The notes under the pieces are model-generated. The model ran no database searches. It worked only from the letters and a program-made list of their open reading frames with translations, and was not told where the DNA came from. A stretch of 64,000 nt of DNA from Lewinellaceae bacterium (GTDB lineage Bacteria > Bacteroidota > Bacteroidia > Chitinophagales > Saprospiraceae): contig JACJYA010000003.1 in NCBI GenBank assembly GCA_020636315.1, positions 372,001 through 436,000 of the forward strand, written 5' to 3'. The translations under genes and the position numbers were made by a program. Of the stretch, positions 35,122 through 45,336 are shown piece after piece. Each line of letters starts with the position of its first letter. Within the stretch, counting starts at the first letter, position 1.

Positions 35122-38100
35122 TCAATCCCCCACCCTTCTCCCCGCCTTGCGGAAACTGCGGATAAACTCCCCGAAGTTGTCGAACTCCTTGCGAAAGCTG
35201 ATGCCGGTGCCCACTTCCAGGCGGCTGCCGCCGCCGATGTCGGGCTCAAGGCGCTGATAGACGCGCAGTTTGAGGGTGCGGTCGCGGTTGAGGACGTATT
35301 CGATGACGAGGTCGTTGCCGACGAAGGTGCCGCTGGCCTCGGGGGTGGTGTAGGCGCTGTTGCCGATATCGACATTGCCGCCCACCTGAATGGTCAGGCG
35401 GTCGTTGAAGAACTCCTGGCGCAGGCGCACCTGAAACTCGTCGCCCCGCCGCAGTTCCTCCTGCTCGCCCAGGTTGGCCTGATACTGGTTGTAGGCGATG
35501 TCGAAGTCGATGCCGGACAGGGCGCTGCCGTCGGAGAAGAATTCGGAGAACAGCTCGGTGAGCAGCAGGGATAGCTGGTTGGAGACGAATTCACTAACGG
35601 TATTGTAAAAGATCTCGCTGCCCTGAATGGCCAGGTCGGACGGCAGGAACTGCCCGACGACGATCAGGCCGAACACCTGCCGGTTCAGCTCGTTGGGGTC
35701 TTGCCGGATCACGCGGAGCTTGCTGTCGGTAAGGGTCTGCAACTGGCCGGTGAGCTGGGGAAAGCTGATGTCGAAATTGATGACCGGCTGCAGAAGGTCG
35801 CCCCGCAGGTCCATGGTGAGGTTGACGTCGGTGGCCTTGCTGGCGTCACTGCGCACCTCCGGAGGCGCTTCGGTGAGGTATTCCTGGATGAAATTGGCCA
35901 CCGAAGTGGAAAGGTCTTCGTATTCCGCTTCCAGGCGGATCTGGGCCTCGAAGGGGTCGCCCGACCAGGTAATGACACCTCCTTTTTTAATGCTAAACTC
36001 TTTGTTGACGACATTATAGAGGGTAAAGAGGTAATCCCCTTTTTCGATGACGTAATCGCCGAACATCTGGAAATTCCCGTTGCGGGGCACGAGGATGCGG
36101 ATGTTGCCCCGGCCGTTGCCCTTGATGATATCGCCCGCCTGTTCGTCGAAGACGATCTCTCCCTGGGCTTCCTCGGTGATGTTCAGGTCCATCTCCAGGC
36201 TGACGCCGGTGAGCTCGCGTTGCAGCTGCTGTTCCTGTTCTGCCGTCTGCCGCTGGCGAAACTTGATGAAATTCAGCTCGGAGGCATCCTCTCCGTAGGT
36301 CACCGGGATCACCAGGCGGGTGCCCTCGCCGACGGTGGCGTTGACGTAGATATCCACCTTGTCGAATGGGCCGTTGAATTGCACCTCGCCCTGCCCGATC
36401 GCCCGGCCGTAGAAAAGCTCGTTGTCTCCTTTTTTGGTGTCGAGCGCCAGGAAGCGGCTCGTCTCCAGCCTGGCGTTGATCCCCAGGTGTTTGAGATGGT
36501 CATGGGTGATGCCCCCTTTCACCACTGCCGTATTGTTGAGCGCGTCCCGGACGATGGTGCCGCTGGCGTCGAACAAATAGTCATTGACGCTGACCAGAGA
36601 TTCGCTGAAGGTGTAGCGGGTCTGAAGATAATCCACCGTAGTTGCCCCATCCCTGACGGTGATGAACCCGCTGGGCTTTGGGGCTTTGGGAAAGCCGTGC
36701 ACGCGAAGGTTGGCGTTGAAACTGCCCACGGTATTCGACACACTGGAGCCGATCCAGTACTCGGCAATAGCCACCGGGTAGCCCACCACATCCAGGTTGA
36801 AATCAAAATAATTGGCCTGCTGCTCCTCGGGAAGGTTGTCCTCTTCTTTGACGGGTGCGGGGTTGTAGAACCCTTCCGCCAGCAACTGAGAGGTGTCTTT
36901 GGTGATGGACAGAAAAGCCTGGAAGGGGCTCTTCAGGTTGGCCGCCTCGGCATCCAGGCGCATGGCGCCCCAGTCGTCCCCGTTTACAAAAAGCGAATCG
37001 GCCAGGACGGTGGCCTTGATCCCGGAAAGCTGAAAGATATTTTCTATCTCGGCAATGGTGTTGAAGCGGCCGGCAAAATCCAGCGGGTCATAATCCCAGA
37101 TGTCATCGATAAAGCTGAAGTCAAAATTATAGAGGCCCAGTTTCAGCCCTTTATTGCGCACGCCTTCCAGTTTGATCTGCCGTTCACCGTTCGTCAGGAG
37201 GAAGTTCTTTGTATCGATGTGGCCTTTGCGGAAAGTGATGTAGTTCCGGTCGTTGATCAGCCAGGGAGTCTCCATAAGGACGAGGTTCGACTGGCTGAAT
37301 TCCACCCGGTAGTTAAGGCTGTCGGGCATAAACAGGCGGGCATTGAGGTTGAGCTTGTCCAGCAGGGTCATCCCTTCCGACTCATAGGCGAGGGCCACCT
37401 CGAAGGTGTCGCGCTCCAGAAAGCCCAATACTTTGATCGGAGAAAGATAGGTCTTCTGGTTCAGCACCGGCTCGGCAACCGCCAGGTCGATATTGCCGGA
37501 AGACTGCTCCAGCTTGAGCAGTACCCCGGCTTCGTTCAGTTCGATCTTATCGTACCGGAACTGCGGCAGATAGACATAAGCCCACATCGAATCCAGGGCG
37601 TTGTCGAAATACCCCTCCACGGTAGCCTCCTTTATCGGCCCGAGCTTGTCGTCAAACACGGCGAGCAGGCTTTTGGTGTCGTAAATATTGGCCTCAAAAG
37701 CAAAGCTTTGGGAGCGCACCTCCTTCTCCGGCGCCTTCAACCCCAGCCGTTGGAAGAACTCCGGAAAATTGCGGGCCAGGTATTGCATGAAGGCGGCAGG
37801 AACCTGTTCAATGTCAAAAACACCCTCCAGGCTGGCGTCGGCAATATCGGACTTGACCAGAAAACGCTTCTTGCCTCCGTCTATAAACTGGGAGCTGAAG
37901 TAAACGGAGTCTATGGCAATATCTCCCAGCTTGCCGTGTTTGAGCAGAAAATCCCGGATCTGCCCCGTGCCTTCCATATTAGAGAAACGGCTGTCTTTCA
38001 GGTTGAGAGCGATATCCCCGGACAACGCCATTTCCTGCCCTGCCAGGTTGAGCTTTTTGAGGTCCAGCTTGCTGATCAGGGCATTGAAGTTGAATTTGGG

Positions 38101-40029
38101 TATGGAATCGGTAAAATCCACTTTACCGAGGAAGGTAAGGTCAATGTTGTCATCCTGAATGGCGAAATCCCCGCTGAAGAGGTTCTTCTTGAGCTCACCG
38201 GTCAGGCTTGCATTCTGGTAGTTGTAGCCTTTATAGACAAAGCTCTTGACTTCGGCGGAGAGGTCCGCCCGGGCGGTCTCCACCGTCAGCCCGTAGCCAT
38301 CGCTGACGGAAGAGGTAAAGTTTACCAGCCCGAAATCCGGGTTTTGAGCCCATTCTCCAAGGTCAAAATTGGTTAGGGTCAGTTTTCCGGAATAATTGGC
38401 CTTGGCGCGGCCTTCCTTGAGGTTCATACGCATGTCCATACGGGCGCGGCCGAGGGAACTGGCCAGTTCACCGTAGGCCACAAAATCCGAAAAATAGCCA
38501 TCGAAGCGGCCCTGAAAGTTGAGCCTCCTCAGCCGGTCGAAGTTGGGAGGCGGTGTGAAATTGGGAATGAGCTGCCGGAGGGTGCTCATGCTGGTTTTCA
38601 GCCTGGACAGGTTCAGGTTGAGGGTTTCGCTCTGCCGGATCGTAAGGTCTCGGGAGCGAAACTCTCCCTGCATGACGAAACTGTTGTCCTCAAGGGCAAT
38701 GGAAAGGCCTTCCCCATCGAGGTTATTGACCCTCCCCCTGACCAGCCCGTCGATGAACAGCAAACGGTCCTTATTCAACCGAAAGAAGGTATTCTGCCGG
38801 AGGCCGGGCGCAAAAGTCATGATATCGCGCAGGCGGACCTGGGCGTTGTCCAGATAGCCGTACATTCTCACCCGGTCCGGGAATTCCGTAAAGTCTTCGT
38901 AGGTATTGTATTTGAAGATAAGGGTATCCCCAATCTCGCTGTAAGGCGTTTTCAGGTTCAGCCCGTTGAGTTCCATGCCTTTGCACCACACCCGCCCCTG
39001 CTCCACGGCCAGGTTTTCCAGCACAAAGCCGCTCAGGTCGCGCAGGGACAATTGCCGGACCTGCCCTTCAAAATCGAGGCTGTCGGCACAGAAGGAGAAA
39101 TAATCGATCCCGATATTGATGTCATACACATCGAGGTGCTTGAAATCCAGTTCGTCGATAGGGGTCGTTTTCACCGGCGCCCTGCGCCAGTTGTGCAAAG
39201 AAAATTTTCCCTCGCTCAGCCGGAACTGCCCGATGGTGGCGTAGAAGGGCCGCCCTTCATCGGCCTCTACACCCGTTGGCTCCTGCAGTGTGGCTGCAGC
39301 AGTATCGGAACCGGGAAGGGGCTTTTCCGGATAATCATCGATACGCACATAAGGCCCTTCAAGAGTAACCGATTTGGCGTGGATGTAATTTTCCGGAAGG
39401 TTCATTTCTTCGATCTCCAGCACTCCTTTCTGCAGAAAGGCCGACAACCTTTTACCCTTTACCTTATCGTCCTGAAGGAAGTGGACGTCCGTCAGGGCAA
39501 GCTTTTGAACATCCAGCTGAAAAGGCCGTTTTTCCTGGATCACAGCGGTAGTATCCGGAGGGAACAGGCGGCTGAGCAGGATCTGAATGTTATTCTGCGA
39601 GGCTCCTTCCGGGGTCCTGATGTTGATAATGGCGCTATCCAGAGCAACCTCTTCGATGACCAGCCCGCGCATGAGGTAGGTCACCGGGTTGAGGCTGATG
39701 TTGGCGTAGAGGCGTTTGCTGAAGATGGTAGTATCGCCGGAGTCCAGCCCTTCGACGTAAAACTCCTCCAGTACCAGGCGGTCGAGGAAGGCCAGGTTCA
39801 GGCGCTTAATAGACACGGTCGTTTCCAGCGTCCGGCTCAATGCGCCGGTCACTTTCTGGGCGATCCAGTTCTGCACCGGAGGGATCTGCAACAACAAAAC
39901 GACAGAAAAGAAGAGGAACAGCACGGCCATCACCAGGCGCTTCGTCCAACGCCAGGCGGCCCGGGCAACAACCTTCCACATCGGCTGCTGCTTGTTTTCC
40001 TCCGGGAGATGGCCTTCCTTTTCTTCCAT
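35122..40029 (-). CDS. tamB: Translocation and assembly module protein TamB (DUF490)
   Basis: TamB-type proteins are AsmA-like bridges between the inner and outer membranes that take part in envelope protein assembly or lipid transport. The 1635-residue product has an N-terminal anchor (about 30-52, RLVMAVLFLFFSVVLLLQI), a long body of short beta-strand repeats, and the C-terminal DUF490 domain with FDISFPQLTGQLQTL, NRQVFGLIVVGQFL and a final GTGISFRKEFDNFG. It is somewhat longer than E. coli TamB (about 1260), as is common in Bacteroidota. No tamA/tamL gene is adjacent. It ends 20 bases from the convergent gene at 35101. Confidence 0.9.
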   Translation of the reverse strand: MEEKEGHLPEENKQQPMWKVVARAAWRWTKRLVMAVLFLFFSVVLLLQIPPVQNWIAQKVTGALSRTLETTVSIKRLNLAFLDRLVLEEFYVEGLDSGDTTIFSKRLYANISLNPVTYLMRGLVIEEVALDSAIINIRTPEGASQNNIQILLSRLFPPDTTAVIQEKRPFQLDVQKLALTDVHFLQDDKVKGKRLSAFLQKGVLEIEEMNLPENYIHAKSVTLEGPYVRIDDYPEKPLPGSDTAAATLQEPTGVEADEGRPFYATIGQFRLSEGKFSLHNWRRAPVKTTPIDELDFKHLDVYDINIGIDYFSFCADSLDFEGQVRQLSLRDLSGFVLENLAVEQGRVWCKGMELNGLNLKTPYSEIGDTLIFKYNTYEDFTEFPDRVRMYGYLDNAQVRLRDIMTFAPGLRQNTFFRLNKDRLLFIDGLVRGRVNNLDGEGLSIALEDNSFVMQGEFRSRDLTIRQSETLNLNLSRLKTSMSTLRQLIPNFTPPPNFDRLRRLNFQGRFDGYFSDFVAYGELASSLGRARMDMRMNLKEGRAKANYSGKLTLTNFDLGEWAQNPDFGLVNFTSSVSDGYGLTVETARADLSAEVKSFVYKGYNYQNASLTGELKKNLFSGDFAIQDDNIDLTFLGKVDFTDSIPKFNFNALISKLDLKKLNLAGQEMALSGDIALNLKDSRFSNMEGTGQIRDFLLKHGKLGDIAIDSVYFSSQFIDGGKKRFLVKSDIADASLEGVFDIEQVPAAFMQYLARNFPEFFQRLGLKAPEKEVRSQSFAFEANIYDTKSLLAVFDDKLGPIKEATVEGYFDNALDSMWAYVYLPQFRYDKIELNEAGVLLKLEQSSGNIDLAVAEPVLNQKTYLSPIKVLGFLERDTFEVALAYESEGMTLLDKLNLNARLFMPDSLNYRVEFSQSNLVLMETPWLINDRNYITFRKGHIDTKNFLLTNGERQIKLEGVRNKGLKLGLYNFDFSFIDDIWDYDPLDFAGRFNTIAEIENIFQLSGIKATVLADSLFVNGDDWGAMRLDAEAANLKSPFQAFLSITKDTSQLLAEGFYNPAPVKEEDNLPEEQQANYFDFNLDVVGYPVAIAEYWIGSSVSNTVGSFNANLRVHGFPKAPKPSGFITVRDGATTVDYLQTRYTFSESLVSVNDYLFDASGTIVRDALNNTAVVKGGITHDHLKHLGINARLETSRFLALDTKKGDNELFYGRAIGQGEVQFNGPFDKVDIYVNATVGEGTRLVIPVTYGEDASELNFIKFRQRQTAEQEQQLQRELTGVSLEMDLNITEEAQGEIVFDEQAGDIIKGNGRGNIRILVPRNGNFQMFGDYVIEKGDYLFTLYNVVNKEFSIKKGGVITWSGDPFEAQIRLEAEYEDLSTSVANFIQEYLTEAPPEVRSDASKATDVNLTMDLRGDLLQPVINFDISFPQLTGQLQTLTDSKLRVIRQDPNELNRQVFGLIVVGQFLPSDLAIQGSEIFYNTVSEFVSNQLSLLLTELFSEFFSDGSALSGIDFDIAYNQYQANLGEQEELRRGDEFQVRLRQEFFNDRLTIQVGGNVDIGNSAYTTPEASGTFVGNDLVIEYVLNRDRTLKLRVYQRLEPDIGGGSRLEVGTGISFRKEFDNFGEFIRSFRKAGRRVGD

Positions 40030-40091
40030 ATCAATCTATAAACTGAAAATTCCTGCGAATATATCTAAAGTGGAGGGCATTTAACGAAGAT

Positions 40092-41081
40092 TTAATGCCT
40101 ATCTGCCCTGAGGTTCAGCACTTTCTCTTCTACGAACTGAAAAGCTCTTTGTTCCGACCAGTATGCCCGCCCCGGGCCGGAAGAGACAAAACCGACATGC
40201 CCGCCCCAGCGGGGTATCTCCAGATACAGGTCAGGGTGTTCTTCCGCCAGCCGGCAGGGATAACAGGAGGGGCTGAGAAAAGAATCATCCCGGGCGCTGA
40301 CCAACAGTGCCGGCCGGCGGATACCCGGCAGGAATTGCAGGCTGCTGTTGCGCGTCCAGTAGTCATCCGCATCCCGAAAACCATGGATGGGGGCCGTAAA
40401 CCGGTCATCGAACTGTCGGAAATCTTTTGGCATTTCCCTGGGCAGCTTCAATTCCTCCGGATAACGGAGCGCCTTTTCCCTGACTTTTTCGTTCAGGCTT
40501 TTGATAAAACGATACCGGTAGAGCCAGTTCTGCCATTTATCGATCTCTCTGTTGGCGCTCTCCACATCGCAGGGAACGGAAAAAGCGATGCCGGCGCGAA
40601 CCGGAGACGGCGCTTCGGCGCCAGTTTCTCCCAGGTATTTCAGCACCACATTCCCACCCAGGCTGAACCCCGCCAGAACGATGGATTCGTAATCGTACTT
40701 GTCGAGAATAAACGAAATCGCCCATTTCAGGTCGGCAGTTTCACCAACGTGATAAGAACGCAGCTTCCGGTTGGGTTCGCCGCTGCACCCTCTGAAATTG
40801 AACCCAAGAGCATCCCAGCCCCTTTGGTTGAAATAGCGGGCCATGCCCCGGATGTATGGCCGGCCGGCGCTTCCTTCCAGGCCGTGCAGCAGAATGATCA
40901 ACCGGCGGCTGCCTGCGGCGGACCAGTCGAAGTCCAGAAAATCTCCGTCCCGGGTCTCAACGCGTTCCCGCTCAAAACGGACCCCCTCAACTTTGCGGAA
41001 CAGAGCCGGGTAAATGGTGTTGATGTGCCCATAGCGAAAGGGGCCGCGAGCGCGATAAGTCGATTTTTTGATCAGAGGCAT
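40092..41081 (-). CDS. Alpha/beta-fold hydrolase, YheT family
   Basis: The 329-residue product has the YheT signature blocks RRLIILLHGLEGSAGRPYIRGMARYFNQ (around 60-90), FNFRGCSGEPNR and the nucleophile elbow GFSLGGN, with a later Asp (SARDDSFLSP) and His (GGHVGF) completing the triad. Members are esterases or lipases of unclear physiological substrate. I start at the ATG at 41081; a GTG two codons earlier would touch the stop of the upstream gene, so the two are probably translationally coupled. Confidence 0.88.
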   Translation of the reverse strand: MPLIKKSTYRARGPFRYGHINTIYPALFRKVEGVRFERERVETRDGDFLDFDWSAAGSRRLIILLHGLEGSAGRPYIRGMARYFNQRGWDALGFNFRGCSGEPNRKLRSYHVGETADLKWAISFILDKYDYESIVLAGFSLGGNVVLKYLGETGAEAPSPVRAGIAFSVPCDVESANREIDKWQNWLYRYRFIKSLNEKVREKALRYPEELKLPREMPKDFRQFDDRFTAPIHGFRDADDYWTRNSSLQFLPGIRRPALLVSARDDSFLSPSCYPCRLAEEHPDLYLEIPRWGGHVGFVSSGPGRAYWSEQRAFQFVEEKVLNLRADRH

Positions 41082-41086
41082 AATCA

Positions 41087-42502
41087 CTATTGTGCGTTGA
41101 TGGAAAGAGAGCGGGCCTTCAGTTTTATATCTAACACATTGTCTCCCAGCTGGGTTTCATAAACCTTTAAAGCTCTGTCCACATCGGCTGTGCCGCGGAA
41201 CACCGGGCCGAAAAACACGAGGTAACCACTGCCCGCCTCGCTGAAGCACCCCAGCCATAAAGCGCTCGTCTGTAAGCCATAGGAACTGAGTTCGGAAATG
41301 CGGGATGCCGCAGAAGAATAAGAAGGATAAACGCCTTCCTGCACCACAAACGCTTCGCCGTCGATCCTGAGCCGGGAACAATCATAGGTGATCATACCGG
41401 CAACATCGGGAAAGGCCATTATAAAACCTTTTTCCGCATCTTTGGAGTCGAGAAGAGAGGGAGGGCCGGGAGGTTTTTCAGCAGTGAGCCCCAGCTGCAG
41501 GTAAGGGCTTTCATCTTTTCGTATCGGGGGCGGCCAGACGAAGGGGGTGTCGATCTTATAGGAATAGGGGGAAATGGAGTCGGGCATGAAATTGTACCGG
41601 TTGTCCTGCCAGGCCTTGGCCATTTCAGCCAGATAATCTTCATAATCCAGGACCCGGACCGGGCGGTCCTGGGATTCCTGGTAAAAGACGCCGGCGATGG
41701 CCACCAGGGAGATCAGGCAAACCGCCATCTGATTGCTGAATTTGCGCTGGAACGCAATAACATGGCGGGGTTTGAACTGGCGAAGCCAGTCGGGGTATTT
41801 CTCCTGCTGTATCACCTTGTCGATCTCCACCTGTGAAAAGAGTGGGATGAGTTTTCTCCTGTGTTTGAACAAGTCCTGCCGGGAAGGAGTCACCTGCATG
41901 ATCGGAGGGCGGTTTTCGCGGACGACGAGCAACCCGAAACCATTGTAAATACACTGGCCGCGCAATTCCAGGTAGTAGCGGTCATTGTGGTAATTGGGGA
42001 AAACATCCTCGGCAATGGCCACCCACTGCTCATCGGCATAGTACTGCTTGAACTGCTCGATGGCGTAGATGTAGCGGTATCGCCGAAAGGGCATCAGCAT
42101 AAAGTAAAAAACAGGGGCCGTCAGGATGAAGGCCGCTATCAGCAGGGCCAGCCAGGCCACTAAGGGATATTCTTTTACGGGTAATATATGCTGCGCATAC
42201 AATACTACACAGCTGACCGCCAAAAGAGCTGAAGTGAGCGCTGCACTGTCCCATTTCAACAGGCCCTGTTTCACCTTATAGCGCACCTCATGCCTGGACT
42301 CCCGGGATGTGGCCTCCACCGTTGCCCGGAAATCTTCCCCCTCCACCTGAGGAAAAGAAAGAAACCCATCGGCAATAATCCCCCCTGCTCCTCTCATATC
42401 CGAGCTGAGCACAGTTGCCCCTTCCCGCTGCCGCTGCCGGTAATGGCTCTTCAGGAAGCGCAGTGTGATCTGGGTGATATCGCGTTCGTCAAGTGAGGCC
42501 AC
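41087..42502 (-). CDS. Membrane protein with a SPOR-like C-terminal region, unknown function
   Basis: I recognise no family with confidence. The 471-residue product has two adjacent membrane segments near 88-105 and 113-135 (WLALLIAAFILTAPVFYFML), a cytoplasmic-looking middle part, a third segment near 258-275 (MAVCLISLVAIAGVFY), and an extracytoplasmic C-terminus. The last 80 residues (PSYSSAASRISELSSYGLQ, then GYLVFFGPVF and DVDRALKVYE) have the strand-helix layout of SPOR peptidoglycan-binding domains, which I offer as a tentative reading. It starts 12 bases after folP and is followed directly by the YheT-like gene. Confidence 0.7.
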   Translation of the reverse strand: MASLDERDITQITLRFLKSHYRQRQREGATVLSSDMRGAGGIIADGFLSFPQVEGEDFRATVEATSRESRHEVRYKVKQGLLKWDSAALTSALLAVSCVVLYAQHILPVKEYPLVAWLALLIAAFILTAPVFYFMLMPFRRYRYIYAIEQFKQYYADEQWVAIAEDVFPNYHNDRYYLELRGQCIYNGFGLLVVRENRPPIMQVTPSRQDLFKHRRKLIPLFSQVEIDKVIQQEKYPDWLRQFKPRHVIAFQRKFSNQMAVCLISLVAIAGVFYQESQDRPVRVLDYEDYLAEMAKAWQDNRYNFMPDSISPYSYKIDTPFVWPPPIRKDESPYLQLGLTAEKPPGPPSLLDSKDAEKGFIMAFPDVAGMITYDCSRLRIDGEAFVVQEGVYPSYSSAASRISELSSYGLQTSALWLGCFSEAGSGYLVFFGPVFRGTADVDRALKVYETQLGDNVLDIKLKARSLSINAQ

Positions 42503-42514
42503 TATTCCTTAATT

Positions 42515-43357
42515 TTATGCTCTTTCCAATTCCGCCCACAATTTAATGGTTTCTACGGCAGGCCGCACATCATGGACCCTGAGGATCTTCGCCCCCTGCT
42601 GCAAAGCTACCATATTCAGCGCGATAGTGCCACTCAAAGCTTTGGCGGGAGGAATCTTCAGAACTTTATTGATCATGGACTTCCGGGACAGGCCCGCCAG
42701 TACCGGATAATCCAGGATCTGAAAAACGTGCATTTCCTTCAGCAGCCTGTAGTTGTGTTCAACCGCCTTTCCGAAGCCGAATCCCGGGTCCAGAATGATA
42801 TCCTTAACCCCGGCATCGCGCAGTTTTCCCGCTTCGGCAATAAAAAAATCGAGCACTTCACTCACCACATTTTCGTAAGCCGGCTGCTGCTGCATGTCTT
42901 TGGGAGTACCCTGCATGTGCATCAGCACGTATGGCGCCCCCAGCTTTCCCACCACTTCATACATGCGCTCATCGAACCGGGCGGCGGAAATATCGTTGAC
43001 AATGGCTGCTCCGGCGGCAACGGCTTCCTCAGCCACCCTGCTCTGTACGGTGTCGATGGAAAGAATGGCCTCCGGAAAACGCTTTCGCAAGGCTTCTATA
43101 GCTGGAATCACCCGCTTCAATTCTTCCTCTACGGTTATCACCCCGGCCCCCGGCCGGGAAGACATCCCCCCCACGTCAATGATGTGGGCGCCTTCCTCCA
43201 GCATAGACTCCGCCTGATGCAGCATGTCCGGCTCATCCGTGTATTTGCCGCCGTCATAAAAAGAATCGGGCGTGACATTGAGTATGCCCATTACTACAGG
43301 CTGCTCCAGGCTGAGGAGCGCCCCCCGGCAATTGAGCGTCAGGCGGGGATTCAACAT
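42515..43357 (-). CDS. folP: Dihydropteroate synthase
   Basis: FolP joins p-aminobenzoate to dihydropterin pyrophosphate in folate synthesis and is the sulfonamide target. The 280-residue product has MGILNVTPDSFYDGG, DVGGMSSRPGAG (phosphate and pterin binding), LSIDTVQSRVAEEA, ILDPGFGFGKAVEHNY and LAGLSRKSMI, ending with RVHDVRPAVETIKLW. All key loops are present and the length is normal. It heads a minus-strand cluster with the two membrane-related genes downstream. Confidence 0.96.
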   Translation of the reverse strand: MLNPRLTLNCRGALLSLEQPVVMGILNVTPDSFYDGGKYTDEPDMLHQAESMLEEGAHIIDVGGMSSRPGAGVITVEEELKRVIPAIEALRKRFPEAILSIDTVQSRVAEEAVAAGAAIVNDISAARFDERMYEVVGKLGAPYVLMHMQGTPKDMQQQPAYENVVSEVLDFFIAEAGKLRDAGVKDIILDPGFGFGKAVEHNYRLLKEMHVFQILDYPVLAGLSRKSMINKVLKIPPAKALSGTIALNMVALQQGAKILRVHDVRPAVETIKLWAELERA

Positions 43358-43491
43358 GGCTTCCGATTTTTTTATAAAAAACGCTATATTAACATAAGAT
43401 TATTTGGCATTTTAGCAGTGATTAAAAAATAAGTTCACTACTTAGAGATCTTATTTTTTAAGGGTTACTTAGCATCAAAAAGGCAACATTT

Positions 43492-43623
43492 ATGGCTAAA
43501 TCCAGAAAACAACGGCGGCAGGAACTCCGCGACCAGCGCGATGCCCGAAAGTTCATGAGGGTTGTCATCATCTCCACCATTATTTTACTGTTCTTGCTAT
43601 TCCTTTTGTACAGGAGTTCCTAA
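43492..43623 (+). CDS. Tiny basic single-pass membrane protein
   Basis: The 43-residue product starts MAKSRKQRRQELRDQRDARK, a strongly basic and helical cytoplasmic part, and ends in one membrane segment (VVIISTIILLFLLFLLY). An AGG lies nine bases before the ATG as a possible ribosome binding site. It is divergent from folP and stands alone. The composition and charge layout are unlikely to arise by chance, but no function is known to me. Confidence 0.55.
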   Translation: MAKSRKQRRQELRDQRDARKFMRVVIISTIILLFLLFLLYRSS

Positions 43624-43663
43624 GAAGCTGTAAAACAGTTAATTTTTCCCGCTTTGGGTTTTC

Positions 43664-43718
43664 GGCAGTTATTGGTTGTTGCCGGCTCCAGGGGTTTCGC
43701 AAATAACCAATAACTGCC
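43664..43718. repeat. Long-armed hairpin at the end of the glycosyltransferase-like gene
   Basis: GGCAGTTATTGGTT (43664-43677) and AACCAATAACTGCC (43705-43718) are perfect 14-base complements around a 27-base loop, directly abutting the stop codon of the minus-strand gene and 40 bases after the plus-strand small gene. It may serve as a shared transcript end. Confidence 0.7.
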
Positions 43719-45188
43719 CTATTTCACCAACAGGACGTATTCGACAGCCCTCAGCCGTGTATCCCATCCTTGCAGGGTATCGGCAGGGAGGGATATGGGC
43801 TTAAGCACGTCCGCATCGGAAAGTTTCAGCATAAAAACGGCATCCGAAGCTTCCTCCCATGCCTCCTGGAGGCGCTCTTCTCCCTCCAGGATACGGGTTT
43901 GCCTGTAGGCCGCTTTACAGTAGGGCGCCAGTGGCGGGAATGCCTCTCCTCTCCGGTGGACGAGGTAGGCATGAACGGCCTCCTTCTCTTTGGTTTCCCG
44001 CCGGCTCAGTTCCACCAGCCGCTTTGGCCAGTCCAGCTGTTTTTGTAATAAGGGGTTGGCCTGCAACCAGAACATGCTCGTCAGCAGCAGCCCTCCCAGG
44101 ATTGTCCCTCCGTACAAATAGCGGCGATTGGGCCCAAACAGGCCGATCACTCCGATAAAGCTCAGCATCCAGTAGAGCCCGCCGGTGGCCAGCATGGCCC
44201 GGAAACCCACGGCGCGAAATTGAAAAAAGCCGGCGACCATCAATGGAGTCAGCACGCAGAAGGCGATCACCAGATGCAGCAAGGCGCCTGCTTTGACGAT
44301 GGGCCCGTACGGATAACTGGGAATAAAATAATTTTTCATCTGCCGGGCGGCCACCAGGGCGAGTATCCCCGGAAGCGCCAGCGAATGCCCCAGGAGGGCA
44401 AAGATCAGCCCGGCGGCGTTCAACAGGGCCATTTCTTCCCGTTGCCCCAGCCGCCTGGCCGTCTCCCAGATACCGGCCGCTACGAATCCCAGAAAGGGCA
44501 ACACCCCGATCAGGTTCCACAGCAAAAAACGGCCGGTGCGAAAACCGATGAGGAAAGCCTCCTGGCTGAATGTCAGCAAACCGAAAAAATACAGAACAAT
44601 GGCAAAGGCCAGCCCTACCGCCCATGGGTTGAGGCCCCATAAACGCCTGCCCTGAGGATGCAGGAAGTAAAGAAAAGCACTGCTCCCCAGCAGAAAGATC
44701 ATGGATTGTAAGGGCTGTACCCAAACCGCCGGGAGAAGCAATCCGTAAAAAGTAAGCCGCCACACCCAGGTAGGTTGCTTCAGGTAACGGACCATGGCGG
44801 CGAAGGCCAGCCATTGGGGTATAATACCAGATATCGCCCGCCGCTATTTTTGCCAGGTTGGGAAAGAGAAGGAAGCTCCCAGCACCAGCAGCGTATCCCA
44901 AAGCATGTCCCGGGTAAAGAGCCTGAGGGATATTAAAAAGTAGGCCATCATTGCCAGTAGTGCAATTATTACCCCCGGCAACCTCATTGCAAAATGAGGG
45001 ATCTCTCCCCCCATGACGATGCCCAGCACCATCTCCGGAGGAAACGCCCCCCCCTCATGGGCCAACCCCTGCCAGGCCAGCCAGGATTCGGCGCCGGGCC
45101 AGAGGATGGTGAGATCGTTCATCACCAAAAGGTTGGCAATTAGGATAAACCCGGATAAAAAGATGAAGAACCGGTATCGCTTGGTCAT
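43719..45188 (-). CDS. Polytopic membrane protein, glycosyltransferase-family-39-like, with a compensating frameshift pair
   Basis: The rejoined product of about 490 residues starts MTKRYRFFIFLSGFILIANL, has roughly ten membrane segments, an early outward loop with acidic residues, and a soluble C-terminus, the arrangement of membrane-embedded dolichyl-mannosyltransferase-like enzymes. The frame is lost at a GGG (CCC) run at 44860-44862 and regained at a GGGG (CCCC) run at 44816-44819. Between them the alternate frame reads NLAKIAAGDIWYYT, which fits smoothly, while the original frame meets a stop. This looks like two small sequence errors or a freshly broken gene. The activity is inferred from topology only. 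Confidence 0.6.
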
Positions 45189-45336
45189 ACTCCTGTTTCT
45201 TTCCAGAGCGCGAAGATACGGAACCACGGGCCCAAATCAAGGAGTTTTTGCAAATAGGCATACCGCAGCATTGCACAATTACCGTTATATTTTGAATATT
45301 GGCGCTTTGCAGGCCTGTGACAAACGAAACTTTAAA

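Noticed and set aside
35701..38376. 891-residue open frame antisense to tamB
   Set aside because: Codon-bias shadow of the tamB coding sequence, with no recognisable features.
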